A DNA stretch of 64,000 nucleotides. Origin: Bacteroidota bacterium (lineage in GTDB: Bacteria; Bacteroidota; Bacteroidia; Chitinophagales; Saprospiraceae). This document shows positions 25,115 through 34,581 of the stretch, piece by piece. The stretch lies in assembly GCA_020160935.1 (NCBI GenBank), contig JAIUPL010000004.1, forward strand, positions 186,001 through 250,000, given 5' to 3'. The first letter of the stretch is position 1; each line of letters starts with the position of its first letter. A program made the translations under genes and the position numbers. The notes under the pieces were generated by a model. That model was not told the origin of the DNA and made no database searches. It was given only the letters and a program-made list of their open reading frames with translations.

Positions 25115-25162
25115 ATCCGTGTTAATCCGTTTATTCCGTGTAATCCGTGTTCCCCCGTGTTT
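25115..25162. repeat. Right arm of the palindrome split by the Cfr10I-type module
   Basis: ATCCGTGTTAATCCGTTTAT and TCCGTGTAATCCGTGTTCCC are the inverse of the arm at 22439-22486. The last base touches the stop codon of the DUF4097 gene (25162-25164). This places the original palindrome directly downstream of that gene. Confidence 0.85.
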
Positions 25163-26298
25163 CAGCGGAGCACAAAATCTCCATACACCAGCCTTGCCTT
25201 CACTACGCCCCGTGCATTGGCGTCGCCCACGAAGCCTTGCACCTGTTCGCGCGAGCCTTCATCGTTGCGGTGGCGGATGACGGCGCCCGAGGGTGTTTGA
25301 AGTGGCGTGGAACTTCCTTCGGCATCGAAGCGGAATACAGCTCCGCGCTCGGCAGCGATGGCCACGTCGGTGTATTTTCCGATGACATTGACGCCGGCGA
25401 AATTGCGCCCCAGCGATTCGATTTTAAGGCTTCCGTAGGTCATATCTGCATCTACCGTTTTCCCGACATTGGCGATGCGCACATCGGTGTACTGGGTAGT
25501 GAAATAGGCGGCATGCGCTTTTTGCAGTTTCAGATCGGAATATTTGGTTTGCAGCCGCAGGTCGTCGAGGTTGCCGAAAACCAGGTTGTCATTTTGAGAA
25601 ATGAGCCGCACTTTAATGGCTCTTTCCACCCGCAATTCAGAGTCTTTGCTGTTGAATTGAATGTTGCGCACTTCATTGATATTCAGTTTCCCGTTTTCAA
25701 CCTGTCCGTACAGGTTATTGACGCGATTGATATATACTTTCCCATAGGAAACATGAAGGTCGGCGTCATTGGCAATGCTTTCGGTACGCAAATCGCCGTA
25801 TTTGATTTCGGCTGTCAATTTACCGCTCATAACTGCCACGTAGGAATTGCCACATTTGTTTTTCAGGTCGAGTTGATTGCCGCTGGGCATCCATACATCG
25901 TAATTGACCTTAAAATCCTGACAGGTATTGTCTTCAATCCACCAGGCGGATTTTTCCTGAATCATGGTTTCGGCTTTGACGTACCCGGCTGTATGGGCGA
26001 AATTGACCTTTACCCGATTGAAGGTTTTATCTGCTTCGCGCTGATCCTTTGCATTGACAAGAATGACGATGTCAATTTTTACAAGGTTTTTATTCCAGGT
26101 TTTGACGTTTACCGCACCAAACTTGTTATAGATCGCTGTCATTCCATTCGAGTTCGTCTCAAACTCCCGATTGATCGTACGCGAAAACTCCTGATTCGGG
26201 CCATTGGCAAACGCACTGGGCGACAGGGCTAGCATGACTATCCAGACGGCTATCTGTTGTATGGAACCCGTAAGGGTGTTAAAGGTCCTTAATTTCAT
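25162..26298 (-). CDS. DUF4097-like adhesin-type beta-repeat protein
   Basis: ATG at 26298 gives 378 residues with a probable signal peptide ending near SPSAFANG. The rest is a right-handed beta-type repeat with regular short strands (VNVKTWNKNLVKIDIVI, TAEIKYGDLRTESIAND, LRLQTKYSDLKLQKAH, DADMTYGSLKIESLG). This is the DUF4097/DUF2807-like putative adhesin pattern. Such genes often sit downstream of ECF sigma/anti-sigma pairs in Bacteroidota, as here, and its start overlaps the anti-sigma gene by 20 bp. It may be the output or an envelope-stress sensor of that unit. Confidence 0.72.
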   Translation of the reverse strand: MKLRTFNTLTGSIQQIAVWIVMLALSPSAFANGPNQEFSRTINREFETNSNGMTAIYNKFGAVNVKTWNKNLVKIDIVILVNAKDQREADKTFNRVKVNFAHTAGYVKAETMIQEKSAWWIEDNTCQDFKVNYDVWMPSGNQLDLKNKCGNSYVAVMSGKLTAEIKYGDLRTESIANDADLHVSYGKVYINRVNNLYGQVENGKLNINEVRNIQFNSKDSELRVERAIKVRLISQNDNLVFGNLDDLRLQTKYSDLKLQKAHAAYFTTQYTDVRIANVGKTVDADMTYGSLKIESLGRNFAGVNVIGKYTDVAIAAERGAVFRFDAEGSSTPLQTPSGAVIRHRNDEGSREQVQGFVGDANARGVVKARLVYGDFVLR

Positions 26299-27073
26299 AT
26301 CCTGCTGCATCGCTGTTGTCTTTTACGGGCTTTTGGGTGGGATCCAGGTTGCGAAGCACCTTTTCCAGAATGGCTGTCCGGGCTTTATAGTTTTCGATCA
26401 TAGCCCTGACCACTTGTTCGCGGTTGGCAGGAGGCACTTCGGCCAGTTCGCGGCGAAGATCCTGCATAATATAGTCGAGTTGCTGGAGGTCTGTATTCAC
26501 CTCTGCTGGTCTGTTGCCGGTAAAGGTCGCCAGTTTTTGTTGTTTGGTGGCGATATCACGTTCGTAAAATTGTTCCAGTTCTCCGTATTCAGAGGAAACA
26601 TCCGCCATATCCATGCTGTTTTGGCTGGCCCGGGCATACCAGGTGCCGATGCCAATGCCTGCGATCAGCAGGGTCAGGGACGCGGCTATGCGCAGGAGAT
26701 GCCGTTGCCAGGTCATATGCACCATCTTAGGAGTGGCTGAAGCGCCATGTACGGTTCGTTCGATGTGTTGCCAGAGCGCGGCATCGGGAACGGCCGTATC
26801 GAGGGCGTTTCGGTTGGCCAGAATAAAATGCTCCAGCGCATTGTCCGAATCGGGAACGGTTTCGAGTTCGGCACAGATATTTTCCCATGCGCTTGCTGGC
26901 GGGGTTTCCGTGTCGATCTGCGTTCGCTGTATGAGTATGCTTTGCTCCAGCGCATCGGCAGATTGCAGGCGGCCGAGCGTGTGTTGCACGCCATTCCACA
27001 CATGGGCTCCGGGCACATTCGAGTCGAATGCTTCGCGGTGCTGCTGAATAAAGTTTTTTATTTTGTCGGTCAT
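26279..27073 (-). CDS. Single-pass membrane anti-sigma-like protein
   Basis: The 264-residue product has a soluble N-terminal half containing three related segments (FDSNVPGAHVWNGVQ, IDTETPPASAWENICAELE, LDTAVPDAALWQHIERTV), one membrane helix around residues 128-148 (LLRIAASLTLLIAGIGIGTW), and a coiled-coil C-terminal half (LEQFYERDIATKQQKLATF). It is next to an ECF sigma gene in the same direction and overlaps the downstream DUF4097 gene. The triplicated N-terminal motif is unusual for an anti-sigma factor, so the assignment rests mainly on context. Confidence 0.7.
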   Translation of the reverse strand: MTDKIKNFIQQHREAFDSNVPGAHVWNGVQHTLGRLQSADALEQSILIQRTQIDTETPPASAWENICAELETVPDSDNALEHFILANRNALDTAVPDAALWQHIERTVHGASATPKMVHMTWQRHLLRIAASLTLLIAGIGIGTWYARASQNSMDMADVSSEYGELEQFYERDIATKQQKLATFTGNRPAEVNTDLQQLDYIMQDLRRELAEVPPANREQVVRAMIENYKARTAILEKVLRNLDPTQKPVKDNSDAAGYEIKDL

Positions 27074-27126
27074 ACTTGTGGTGTCGGGTATCGGTTTAAG
27101 AGGATTATTTTTGGATTTATTTGGTT

Positions 27127-27687
27127 TTAGTCGGATGATGTAAGCGCTTCTCTGAGTTTGGCTTTGGCGCGGCTGTACTGCGATTTGGAAGTGGCTTCGG
27201 TCACACCAAGAATCTGTGCAATTTCTTCATGGTCATATCCTTCTACCGCATATAAGTTAAAAACCACCCTGTATCCATCTGGCAAACGTTGAATGGCCTG
27301 GTTGATTTTTTCGACTGAATAAAGCGGCTCCGAATCTGGCTCCGTTTCTACAGCGCGATCGTTCGTGGCATTTAATTCTGATAAGGGAAGGCGTTTGCTT
27401 TTGAGAAAATTGATGCATTTGTTGATCGTTATCCGTTTGATCCAGGCGCCAATGGTGCTTTCATATCGAAAGGAATCCAGTTTGGTAAATACTTCAACAA
27501 AAATACTTTGCAACAAATCCTCCGCATCATGGGGATGCTGTACCATACGCAGCGCCGTGTTGTACATCGCCTTAGAATACAGGCGGTACAACTCGAACTG
27601 TGCATCCCGATGCCCTTTCCGACATCTTTCAACCAGGTCGCGGTGCGTTTGTAGTGCGTCCATTTCGTTATTTGAGTGTATTGACAT
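27127..27687 (-). CDS. ECF-type RNA polymerase sigma factor
   Basis: The 186-residue product has region 2 (AMYNTALRMVQHPHDAEDLL, LDSFRYESTIGAWIKRITI) and region 4 (LPDGYRVVFNLYAVEGYDHE, then EIAQILGVTEATSKSQYSRA) of sigma-70 ECF factors. It heads a three-gene operon with the anti-sigma-like and DUF4097 genes. ATG at 27687 is used; ATG at 27663 is possible. Confidence 0.92.
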   Translation of the reverse strand: MSIHSNNEMDALQTHRDLVERCRKGHRDAQFELYRLYSKAMYNTALRMVQHPHDAEDLLQSIFVEVFTKLDSFRYESTIGAWIKRITINKCINFLKSKRLPLSELNATNDRAVETEPDSEPLYSVEKINQAIQRLPDGYRVVFNLYAVEGYDHEEIAQILGVTEATSKSQYSRAKAKLREALTSSD

Positions 27688-27766
27688 CTTTAATCGAAGA
27701 GGGTTGCACGAAATTTTAACATTTTCATAATTTGAAGGGGAGGCCGTAGTTTTGGGGGGCGAATTA

Positions 27767-27910
27767 GGGGTTGATGAAACGTGAGAAGTTGAGGTGTTGA
27801 GAAGTTGAGTCTCATCTGCTCAACATGGATGAATTGTTTCGTTGTAAGAGTGACTGAATCTCAACCCTCCTCAACCTCTCAACCCTTATCAACCCTCATC
27901 AACCCTTCAA
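27767..27910. repeat. Palindrome, family C copy 1 (GTTGAGAAG arms)
   Basis: The left arm 27767-27809 (GTTGATGAAACGTGAGAAGT, then GAGGTGTTGAGAAGTTGAG) pairs with 27859-27907 (CTCAACCCTCCTCAACCTCT and onward). The 49-nt loop begins TCTCATCTGCTCAACATGG and includes AATTGTTTCGTTGTA. The same loop occurs in the palindrome at 34582-34749. It lies between the divergent sigma and methyltransferase genes, so it is in a promoter region. Confidence 0.85.
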
Positions 27911-27911
27911 C

Positions 27912-29069
27912 ATGTCCCTCGATCGCTTTCTCCAACACTTCCAGGCCGCTTTCCAGGCCGGTCAATTGCTCAAATGCACCTTGAGCAAAACCACTTCTGC
28001 TGCCGCTTCGGGACTTAAAAATATTTATATCAGGCCGGTAACCTTAAAATCCGGGCTAAAAGTAGCCTTCAACTATCGTTATGCGACACGCGACGAGGTA
28101 AAAAATTACAGCCTGGAGGAAGCCCTTGAAATATTGAAAGCCTTGTTGGGGACAGCCTTTTTAAATGCCGAAATGTTTACTGCTGAACGAGATTTTAGCC
28201 TGCGTTTTGAAAAAGACGGTACGGCTCGCATGACGGATAAAAAATCTTCCGGCGCCGTCTCCCTCGAAACAGGCCATGACCGCGAAAAAAAACGCCTGCT
28301 CGACCCCTCCGCGCCCTGGCTTCATACGCTCGGCATTACCAGTGCCAAAGGCGAAGTGCTGGCAGCAGCGCAGGATAAATGGCGCCAGATCAACAAATAC
28401 CTTGAAACCATAGAAAGTCTGCTGCGCCAACATGCCCTTCCACCCGATGTGCGGATTGCCGATATGGGTTCGGGAAAAGGGTATCTCACCTTCGCCCTGT
28501 ACGACTTTCTGGTATCCCGCATGGGCATGCAGCCCCAGATAACCGGCATCGAACTTCGTCCGGCACTGGTGGAATTTTGCAACAAAACAGCGCGGGAAAA
28601 TGCATTTGAAGGGCTACATTTCGTCGCGACCGACATCAACGACTACCAGCCCGAGCGACTGGATATGCTCATCGCCCTACATGCTTGCGATACGGCGACT
28701 GATCTGGCACTGGCTACCGGCATCCAGCAAAAAGCACAAATCATCGTGGCGGCGCCTTGCTGCCACAAACAAATCCGGCGCGACATGGAAACCCGGAACG
28801 AAATGGCGCCTTTGCTCCGTTTCGGTATTCTGGAAGAACGGCAGGCAGAAATCCTGACCGATGGCATCCGGGCCTTGCTGCTCGAATCCAGGGGGTACAA
28901 AACCCATGTTTTTGAGTTTATTTCTACCGAGCACACGGCTAAAAACGTCATGATTACGGCGATTGCCGAAAAAAAACCGAAACCCGCAGAACCCGTTCTG
29001 GAAAAAATTGCCGCTTTGAAGGCAGGATTCGGGATTCCCGAACATTACCTGGAGCGTTTGTTGCGGTAA
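27912..29069 (+). CDS. SAM-dependent methyltransferase (Methyltransf_32/METTL25-like)
   Basis: The 385-residue product has motif I in RIADMGSGKGYLTFALYDFL and downstream sequences MLIALHACDTATD and IIVAAPCCHKQ. This Cys-Cys-His pattern is typical of the Methyltransf_32 group that includes METTL25/RRNAD1-type proteins. The N-terminal 150 residues are an added domain that may bind RNA or protein. It sits 57 bp before aspS, which hints at a translation-related substrate, but the substrate is unknown. Confidence 0.78.
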   Translation: MSLDRFLQHFQAAFQAGQLLKCTLSKTTSAAASGLKNIYIRPVTLKSGLKVAFNYRYATRDEVKNYSLEEALEILKALLGTAFLNAEMFTAERDFSLRFEKDGTARMTDKKSSGAVSLETGHDREKKRLLDPSAPWLHTLGITSAKGEVLAAAQDKWRQINKYLETIESLLRQHALPPDVRIADMGSGKGYLTFALYDFLVSRMGMQPQITGIELRPALVEFCNKTARENAFEGLHFVATDINDYQPERLDMLIALHACDTATDLALATGIQQKAQIIVAAPCCHKQIRRDMETRNEMAPLLRFGILEERQAEILTDGIRALLLESRGYKTHVFEFISTEHTAKNVMITAIAEKKPKPAEPVLEKIAALKAGFGIPEHYLERLLR

Positions 29070-29126
29070 AACCTTACTTTTGCGCCTCTTTTTTAAAAAA
29101 CCTGTTTAACAGATCAGCATAATACC

Positions 29127-30887
29127 ATGTATCGGACCCATACCTGCGGCGAACTACGCCTTTCGGACATCAACAAAGAAGTGACACTGGCCGGCTGGGT
29201 AGCCATCGGCCGAAACCTGGGAGGCCTTACGTTTGTCGACCTGCGCGACCGCTATGGCATTACCCAACTGGTGTTCGACATGGATGACAATGCAGAACTG
29301 TGCGAGCGCGCCCGCAAACTCGGCCGTGAATTTGTCATCCAGGCCAGCGGAACGGTTCGCGAGCGCGCCAGCAAAAACCCCGACCGCGAAACCGGCGACG
29401 TGGAAATTCGCGTCACCCGCTTCGAGGTGCTCAATGCAGCCAAAACACCACCATTTACCATTCAGGACGACACCGACGGCGGCGACGACCTGCGCATGAA
29501 ATATCGCTACCTCGATCTGCGCCGCAATGCCGTGCAGCGCAACCTGCTGTTCCGCTCCAACCTCGCGATCGAAACCCGCAAATACCTGGCTGGCCAGGGA
29601 TTTGTGGAAGTGGAAACGCCCAACCTGATCAAATCGACGCCCGAAGGCGCGCGCGACTTCGTGGTGCCCAGCCGCATGAACAAAGGGCAGTTTTATGCCC
29701 TGCCACAGTCGCCTCAAACCTTCAAGCAAATTTTGATGGTGGCCGGTTTCGACAAGTATTTCCAGATCGTAAAATGCTTCCGCGATGAGGACTTGCGCGC
29801 TGACCGCCAGCCGGAATTCACTCAAATTGACTGTGAAATGTCGTTCATTCACCAGGAAGACATCCTGAATACGTTTGAAGGGCTCACAAAATACCTCTTT
29901 CAACAGGCATTGGGCATTACCCTGGGCGATTTCCCGCGTATGACCTACGACGAAGCCATGCGCCTGTATGGTTCCGACAAACCCGATCTGCGCTTCGGAA
30001 TGGAGTTCGTAGACCTGTCCGACATAGCCAAAGGCAAAGGCTTTCCGGTATTCGATGGCGCCGAGTCTGTTATTGCCATTTGTGCGCCCGGATGCGCCGA
30101 TTATTCCCGCAAACAGGTAGACGAACTCACCGAGTGGGTAAAACGCCCGCAAATCGGCGCCAAAGGCCTCGTTTATGTGCGCTACGAAGCCGACGGAAAT
30201 GTGAAGTCGTCGGTCGACAAGTTTTACAGCCCCGAGGACCTCCAAGTGTGGATCGAACGTTGCGGCGCCAAACCTGGCGATATGCTGTTTCTTCTGTGCG
30301 GAGAGGAAGAAAAAACGCGCAAACAACTTTCCGAACTGCGCCTCGAAATGGGCAGCCGCCTCGGACTGCGCAAACCTGACGAGTTCAAACCTTTGTGGGT
30401 GGTCGATTTCCCGCTGCTGGAATGGGATGAAGACGAACAGCGCTTTTTTGCCATGCACCACCCTTTCACCAGCCCAAAACCCGAAGACATTGCCAAAATG
30501 GAAAGCGACGACCATACCGTGCTGAAAGGCATCCGAGCCGACGCTTACGACCTGGTGCTCAATGGTGTGGAAATTGGCGGCGGCTCGATCCGTATCCATG
30601 ACCGCGACCTGCAAAGCCGCAACTTCCGACTGCTTGGCTTCACCGCCGAAGAAGCGGAAGCACAATTCGGATTTCTGCTCGGCGCATTCGAATACGGCGC
30701 ACCTCCACATGGTGGTATCGCGTTTGGCTTCGACCGCCTGAACGCCGTGATGAATGGAGCCAACTCGATCCGCGACTTTATTGCGTTCCCGAAAAACAAC
30801 CAGGGCCGCGATATGATGATCGATGCGCCCGATTCCATTAAACTGAAACAATTGGAGGAGTTGGGCATTCGGGTGGTGACGGAATAG
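29127..30887 (+). CDS. aspS: Aspartyl-tRNA synthetase
   Basis: The 586-residue product is a full-length bacterial-type AspRS: OB-fold anticodon-binding domain ([20 protein letters not shown]), class II motif 2 ([19 protein letters not shown]), a GAD insertion domain (about 280-420), and motif 3 ([15 protein letters not shown]). It charges tRNA-Asp in the cytoplasm. A TACTTTTG box lies at 29075-29082, without a well-spaced TTG. Confidence 0.97.
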   Translation: MYRTHTCGELRLSDINKEVTLAGWVAIGRNLGGLTFVDLRDRYGITQLVFDMDDNAELCERARKLGREFVIQASGTVRERASKNPDRETGDVEIRVTRFEVLNAAKTPPFTIQDDTDGGDDLRMKYRYLDLRRNAVQRNLLFRSNLAIETRKYLAGQGFVEVETPNLIKSTPEGARDFVVPSRMNKGQFYALPQSPQTFKQILMVAGFDKYFQIVKCFRDEDLRADRQPEFTQIDCEMSFIHQEDILNTFEGLTKYLFQQALGITLGDFPRMTYDEAMRLYGSDKPDLRFGMEFVDLSDIAKGKGFPVFDGAESVIAICAPGCADYSRKQVDELTEWVKRPQIGAKGLVYVRYEADGNVKSSVDKFYSPEDLQVWIERCGAKPGDMLFLLCGEEEKTRKQLSELRLEMGSRLGLRKPDEFKPLWVVDFPLLEWDEDEQRFFAMHHPFTSPKPEDIAKMESDDHTVLKGIRADAYDLVLNGVEIGGGSIRIHDRDLQSRNFRLLGFTAEEAEAQFGFLLGAFEYGAPPHGGIAFGFDRLNAVMNGANSIRDFIAFPKNNQGRDMMIDAPDSIKLKQLEELGIRVVTE

Positions 30888-31000
30888 GTTGAATGGAACG
30901 TTAAAAAAAATCTAAACCTGCTTCCTTTGAGTGGCGTTTTGCCTCACATGGCGTTTTATTGGATGTGCATAGAAACGTTTTTCATTCAACATCAACTGCC

Positions 31001-31732
31001 ATGTTCAAAAAATCACTCTTTTTAATGATTGCGCTGATGGGCGCCACGCTAGCGCATGCCCAATTCGGCGATGTGCTTAGCAAAGCCAAAAAAGCCGTTG
31101 GACTGCCGGAGGGTAGCCTGACACAGGAAGAAGCAGGCAATGGCCTCAAGGAAGCCCTCAATGCCGGCATTGGCGAAGCCGTAGATTTCCTGTCGGCCAA
31201 AGACGGTTATTTCAAAAGCCCCTATAAAATTCTGGTTCCGGAAGAAGCCCAAAAGGTAACCGACAAACTAAAGGCGGTACCGGGCTTTTCCAATATCGAA
31301 GCCGACCTGACCGAACGCATGAACCGCGCTGCGGAAGACGCTGCTACTAAAGCCAAACCGATTTTTGTGGCAGCCATCAAAAACATGACTTTCCAGGACG
31401 CCATGAATATTCTCACAGGCAACACCGACGCCGCCACGCGTTACCTGGAAAAATCGACGTACCAGCAATTGTACAACGAGTTCAAGCCCATTATCCAGAC
31501 CTCGCTTGATAAAGTGAACGCCCGCGAATACTGGTCGAACGCCGTTACAACCTATAACAAACTGCCATTCGTGACCAAAACCAACCCCGAACTCGACGAC
31601 CACGTCACCAAACAAGCCCTTAAAGGAATGTTTAGCCTCGTGGAAAAGAAAGAAAAGGGTATCCGTACCGATGTGAGCCAGCGCAATTCGGAATTGTTGA
31701 AGAAGGTGTTTGCACGACAGGACAAGAAATAG
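31001..31732 (+). CDS. Exported DUF4197 protein
   Basis: ATG at 31001 begins a signal peptide (MFKKSLFLMIALMGATLAHA) and gives 243 residues; the 14-codon upstream extension is discarded. The DUF4197 pattern is clear (GLKEALNAGIGEAVDFLSA, DAMNILTGNTDAATRYLEK, FVTKTNPELDDHVTKQAL). This helical exported family is widespread in Bacteroidota and Proteobacteria; its function is unknown. Confidence 0.88.
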   Translation: MFKKSLFLMIALMGATLAHAQFGDVLSKAKKAVGLPEGSLTQEEAGNGLKEALNAGIGEAVDFLSAKDGYFKSPYKILVPEEAQKVTDKLKAVPGFSNIEADLTERMNRAAEDAATKAKPIFVAAIKNMTFQDAMNILTGNTDAATRYLEKSTYQQLYNEFKPIIQTSLDKVNAREYWSNAVTTYNKLPFVTKTNPELDDHVTKQALKGMFSLVEKKEKGIRTDVSQRNSELLKKVFARQDKK

Positions 31733-31957
31733 AGAGGGTGAGAAAGTGAGAGGGTGAGAGAGTGAGAGATGTGAGAGAGTGAGAGATGTGAGAGGGTGAG
31801 AGAGTGAGAGGTGTAGAGTTGACCGCTTCGCTCCCAAAAACTTAGGTTATGAGCGAAGCGGTCAACTCTACACCTCTCACTCTCTCACCCTCTCACTCTC
31901 TCACCCTCTCACATCTCTCACCCTCTCACTCTCTCACTTTCTCACCCTCTCACTTTC
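31731..31957. repeat. Two-layer palindrome, family B copy 1 (GTGAGAG tandem arms)
   Basis: The outer arms, 31731-31810 and 31874-31957, are about 80 bp of 7- to 9-bp tandem units (GTGAGAGGGTGAGAGAGTGA and the inverse). The inner stem is a perfect 23 bp, 31811-31833 with 31851-31873, starting GTGTAGAGTTGACCGCTTCG, around a 17-nt loop. The left arm begins at the DUF4197 stop codon. The inner stem start TGTAGAGT is shared with the palindromes near 55.9 and 60.6 kb. Confidence 0.92.
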
Positions 31958-32026
31958 TAAAAAATGGTACCTTCGCGTCCCTTTTCACACCCGGTTACCA
32001 TTTTTTTCGACCCAACCTGATTTTCT

Positions 32027-33463
32027 GTGAAACGCGTTCAACTCACAGCCACTCCATCTGAAACCTCATCTGGCGCGCTCGTTATCTTATCCCAAAAAGA
32101 CGCACTCGACCCGCTTGAGTCCGTCCTGAATGCCAATGAAATGGCATTTCTTCGACATTCTGTCGAACTTGATTCCCATACTTTTTGCTTCCCGCGTGCG
32201 GCGGCTCCAATTTTTGTTCGTTTGTTGAAACACGATAAATCGCCAGCCATTTGTGAAGAAAACGCCCGAATTGCGGGCAATGCCATGCTGCGCGAATTGC
32301 GCCACTACAAAATTACTGCTATACGGTTGCGCAATATTGGCCCCGAAAACCTGTCACTCGCATTTGCCGAAGGCATGGCACTGGGCAGTTATCAGTTTTT
32401 GAAATATTTCAGCAAACCGGAACAGAAAGAAAAAAACCTCACGGAAATATGCCTAGAGGACGCTTCTTCTGCAAGCATTGCCGAACTCAACGACGTAATA
32501 CAGGCCGTTTTTCTGGCTCGTGACCTCGTCAATGAACCCTACTCTCACATGGATGCGCCGCGCCTGGCCGAGTCGACACTCGAAATAGCGCGTGCCCACG
32601 GATTTCAGGCAAACATTCTGGATAAAGCACAACTCGAATCCATGCAAATGGGTGGGCTGCTGGCTGTCAACAAAGGCAGCACAATGCCCCCTTGTTTTTG
32701 TGTATTGGAGTGGAAACCGGAGGCCGCCCGCAACCCGAAGCCCGTCGTTTTGGTGGGTAAAGGAGTGGTGTACGATACCGGCGGGTTGAGCCTGAAGCCT
32801 TCGGAAGCCATGGACTATATGAAATGCGATATGGCGGGTGGCGCTGCAGTCATTGGATTGTTTTGTGCCGCTGCCGCCAACAAACTGCCGGTGCACCTCA
32901 TTGGCCTGATTCCAGTGACCGACAATGTGGTGGGCCATCAGGCATTTGCGCCAGGCGACGTGGTTCGCATGTATTCGGGCGCCACGGTGGAAGTAGTGAA
33001 TACAGATGCAGAGGGGCGCCTTCTGCTCGCCGACGCGCTGCATTATGCCCGTCAATACGACCCCGAACTGGTGATCGATCTGGCCACCTTGACAGGTGCT
33101 GCGGTAAAGGCCTTGGGCACGCAGGCTATTTGTTATATGGGCACTGCATCGCAGGCGATGAAAGCATCTTTGGAAAGCAGTGGCTGGGCCACTTACGAAC
33201 GGCTGGTTGAATTTCCCTTGTGGAAAGAGTTTGAAGATGAACTGAAAAGCAGTATTGCCGACCTGAAAAACCTGGGCGGCAGCAACGCCGGAATGATCAC
33301 TGCCGGAAAATTTCTTGAACATTTCGTCGGCGAATATTCCTGGCTGCACCTAGACATCGCCGGGCCTGCCTATCTTCGCAGCGCAAACGCCTACCGAACC
33401 AAGGATGGAACCGGGGTGGGCGTCCGCCTTTTGTACGATTTTCTGAAAAAACAATACGCGTAG
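32027..33463 (+). CDS. Leucyl aminopeptidase, peptidase M17
   Basis: The 478-residue product has the M17 two-metal site: VGKGVVYDTGGLSLKP (Lys and Asp ligands) and the family signature NTDAEGRLLLADAL. It removes N-terminal residues from peptides in the cytoplasm, usually as a hexamer. The frame starts with GTG at 32027; no suitable ATG lies near. It ends 13 bp before pdxA and is likely co-transcribed with it. Confidence 0.92.
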   Translation: MKRVQLTATPSETSSGALVILSQKDALDPLESVLNANEMAFLRHSVELDSHTFCFPRAAAPIFVRLLKHDKSPAICEENARIAGNAMLRELRHYKITAIRLRNIGPENLSLAFAEGMALGSYQFLKYFSKPEQKEKNLTEICLEDASSASIAELNDVIQAVFLARDLVNEPYSHMDAPRLAESTLEIARAHGFQANILDKAQLESMQMGGLLAVNKGSTMPPCFCVLEWKPEAARNPKPVVLVGKGVVYDTGGLSLKPSEAMDYMKCDMAGGAAVIGLFCAAAANKLPVHLIGLIPVTDNVVGHQAFAPGDVVRMYSGATVEVVNTDAEGRLLLADALHYARQYDPELVIDLATLTGAAVKALGTQAICYMGTASQAMKASLESSGWATYERLVEFPLWKEFEDELKSSIADLKNLGGSNAGMITAGKFLEHFVGEYSWLHLDIAGPAYLRSANAYRTKDGTGVGVRLLYDFLKKQYA

Positions 33464-33476
33464 CAACCGCACAACG

Positions 33477-34574
33477 ATGAGCAATATAACTATCGGAATA
33501 TCCTGTGGCGATATCAATGGCATCGGGCTGGAAGTGATTCTTAAAGCCCTGGCCATCAAAAACTCCGCGCCGAATTACAGAACGATTATTTATGGCAGCA
33601 CCAAGGTGGTGGCTTATCATAAAAATATTATTACCCAGGAAAACATCCAGTTTCACTCGGTCAATACGGCTGCCGAAGCGCTTTCCGATCGCATCAACGT
33701 CATCAATTGCTGGCCTGATAATGTGAACATCACCCTCGGGAAACCCACAGATATGGGTGGGAAATGCGCATTTCAGGCCCTTGAACGGGCTGTGAAAGAC
33801 CTGCGCGCCGGAGAAATTGACGCCCTGGTAACGGCCCCAATCAATAAAAAAGCGATGCAAATGGCCAATTTCCCCTTCGTTGGCCATACGGAATACATCG
33901 CCAACGAATTCAAAGCCAGAGAATCGCTGATGCTCATGGTGTCGGATGCGCTTCGTGTCGGTCTGGTGACCAATCACCTGGCTATCAAGGACGTGGCCGC
34001 CGCCATTACCAAAGAACGCGTATTGCGCAAAATCCTTATCATGGCTGAAACGCTGCGCGTTGATTTCAACATTCAGCGCCCCACCATTGCCGTTATGGGC
34101 CTCAATCCGCACGCAGGCGATGAAGGCGCCATCGGCGAAGAAGACGATACCATTGTTCGCGTGGCCATCGAAGAAGCCAAAGCAAAAGGTGTATTGGCAT
34201 TCGGCCCATTCCCGGCCGACGGATTTTTTGGTTCGGGTCAATTCAGCAAATACGATGGCATTCTGGCCATGTACCACGATCAGGGGCTGGTTCCATTCAA
34301 AGCGCTTTCGTTTGGAGCCGGAGTGAACTACACCGCAGGGCTGGCTTCTGTACGCACCTCTCCCGATCATGGCACGGCATACGACATCGCCGGAAAAGGA
34401 GAAGCCGATGAAAGTTCTTTTATCAAAGCATTATTTCTCGCCGCCGATATCGTTCGCAATCGCAACGAATACCTCGACATGCATGCCAACTCCCTCGAAC
34501 GCCGCAAGCAAAAAGCCTTGCTCAGCGAAACGGGTGAAGACGAGGTAGTGGAAAATGTGATTCCGGAGGAATAA
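33477..34574 (+). CDS. pdxA: 4-hydroxythreonine-4-phosphate dehydrogenase
   Basis: The 365-residue product has the PdxA core: ISCGDINGIGLEVILKAL at the N-terminus, ALVTAPINKKAM, VGHTEYIAN, GLNPHAGDEGAIGEED and MYHDQGLVPFKAL. These include the metal-binding His/Asp residues. It oxidises 4-phospho-hydroxythreonine in the DXP-dependent pyridoxal phosphate route. The chain is some 30 residues longer than E. coli PdxA because of an acidic C-terminal tail. Confidence 0.95.
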   Translation: MSNITIGISCGDINGIGLEVILKALAIKNSAPNYRTIIYGSTKVVAYHKNIITQENIQFHSVNTAAEALSDRINVINCWPDNVNITLGKPTDMGGKCAFQALERAVKDLRAGEIDALVTAPINKKAMQMANFPFVGHTEYIANEFKARESLMLMVSDALRVGLVTNHLAIKDVAAAITKERVLRKILIMAETLRVDFNIQRPTIAVMGLNPHAGDEGAIGEEDDTIVRVAIEEAKAKGVLAFGPFPADGFFGSGQFSKYDGILAMYHDQGLVPFKALSFGAGVNYTAGLASVRTSPDHGTAYDIAGKGEADESSFIKALFLAADIVRNRNEYLDMHANSLERRKQKALLSETGEDEVVENVIPEE

Positions 34575-34581
34575 CATGTTT

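Noticed and set aside
22439-25162. An insertion sequence or integron carrying the Cfr10I-type genes
   Set aside because: No transposase, integrase or attC-like site is seen between or next to the arms. The inverted arms alone do not prove an autonomous element.
29154-30851. A 565-codon open frame antisense to aspS
   Set aside because: It is the complement of a strongly coding gene; the translation has no recognisable domain and aspS is certain. Long antisense frames are a by-product of the codon bias here.
31731-31957. A CRISPR array from the many short repeats
   Set aside because: The units are 7-9 bp and contiguous with no spacers, and the second half is the inverse of the first. No cas genes are present.
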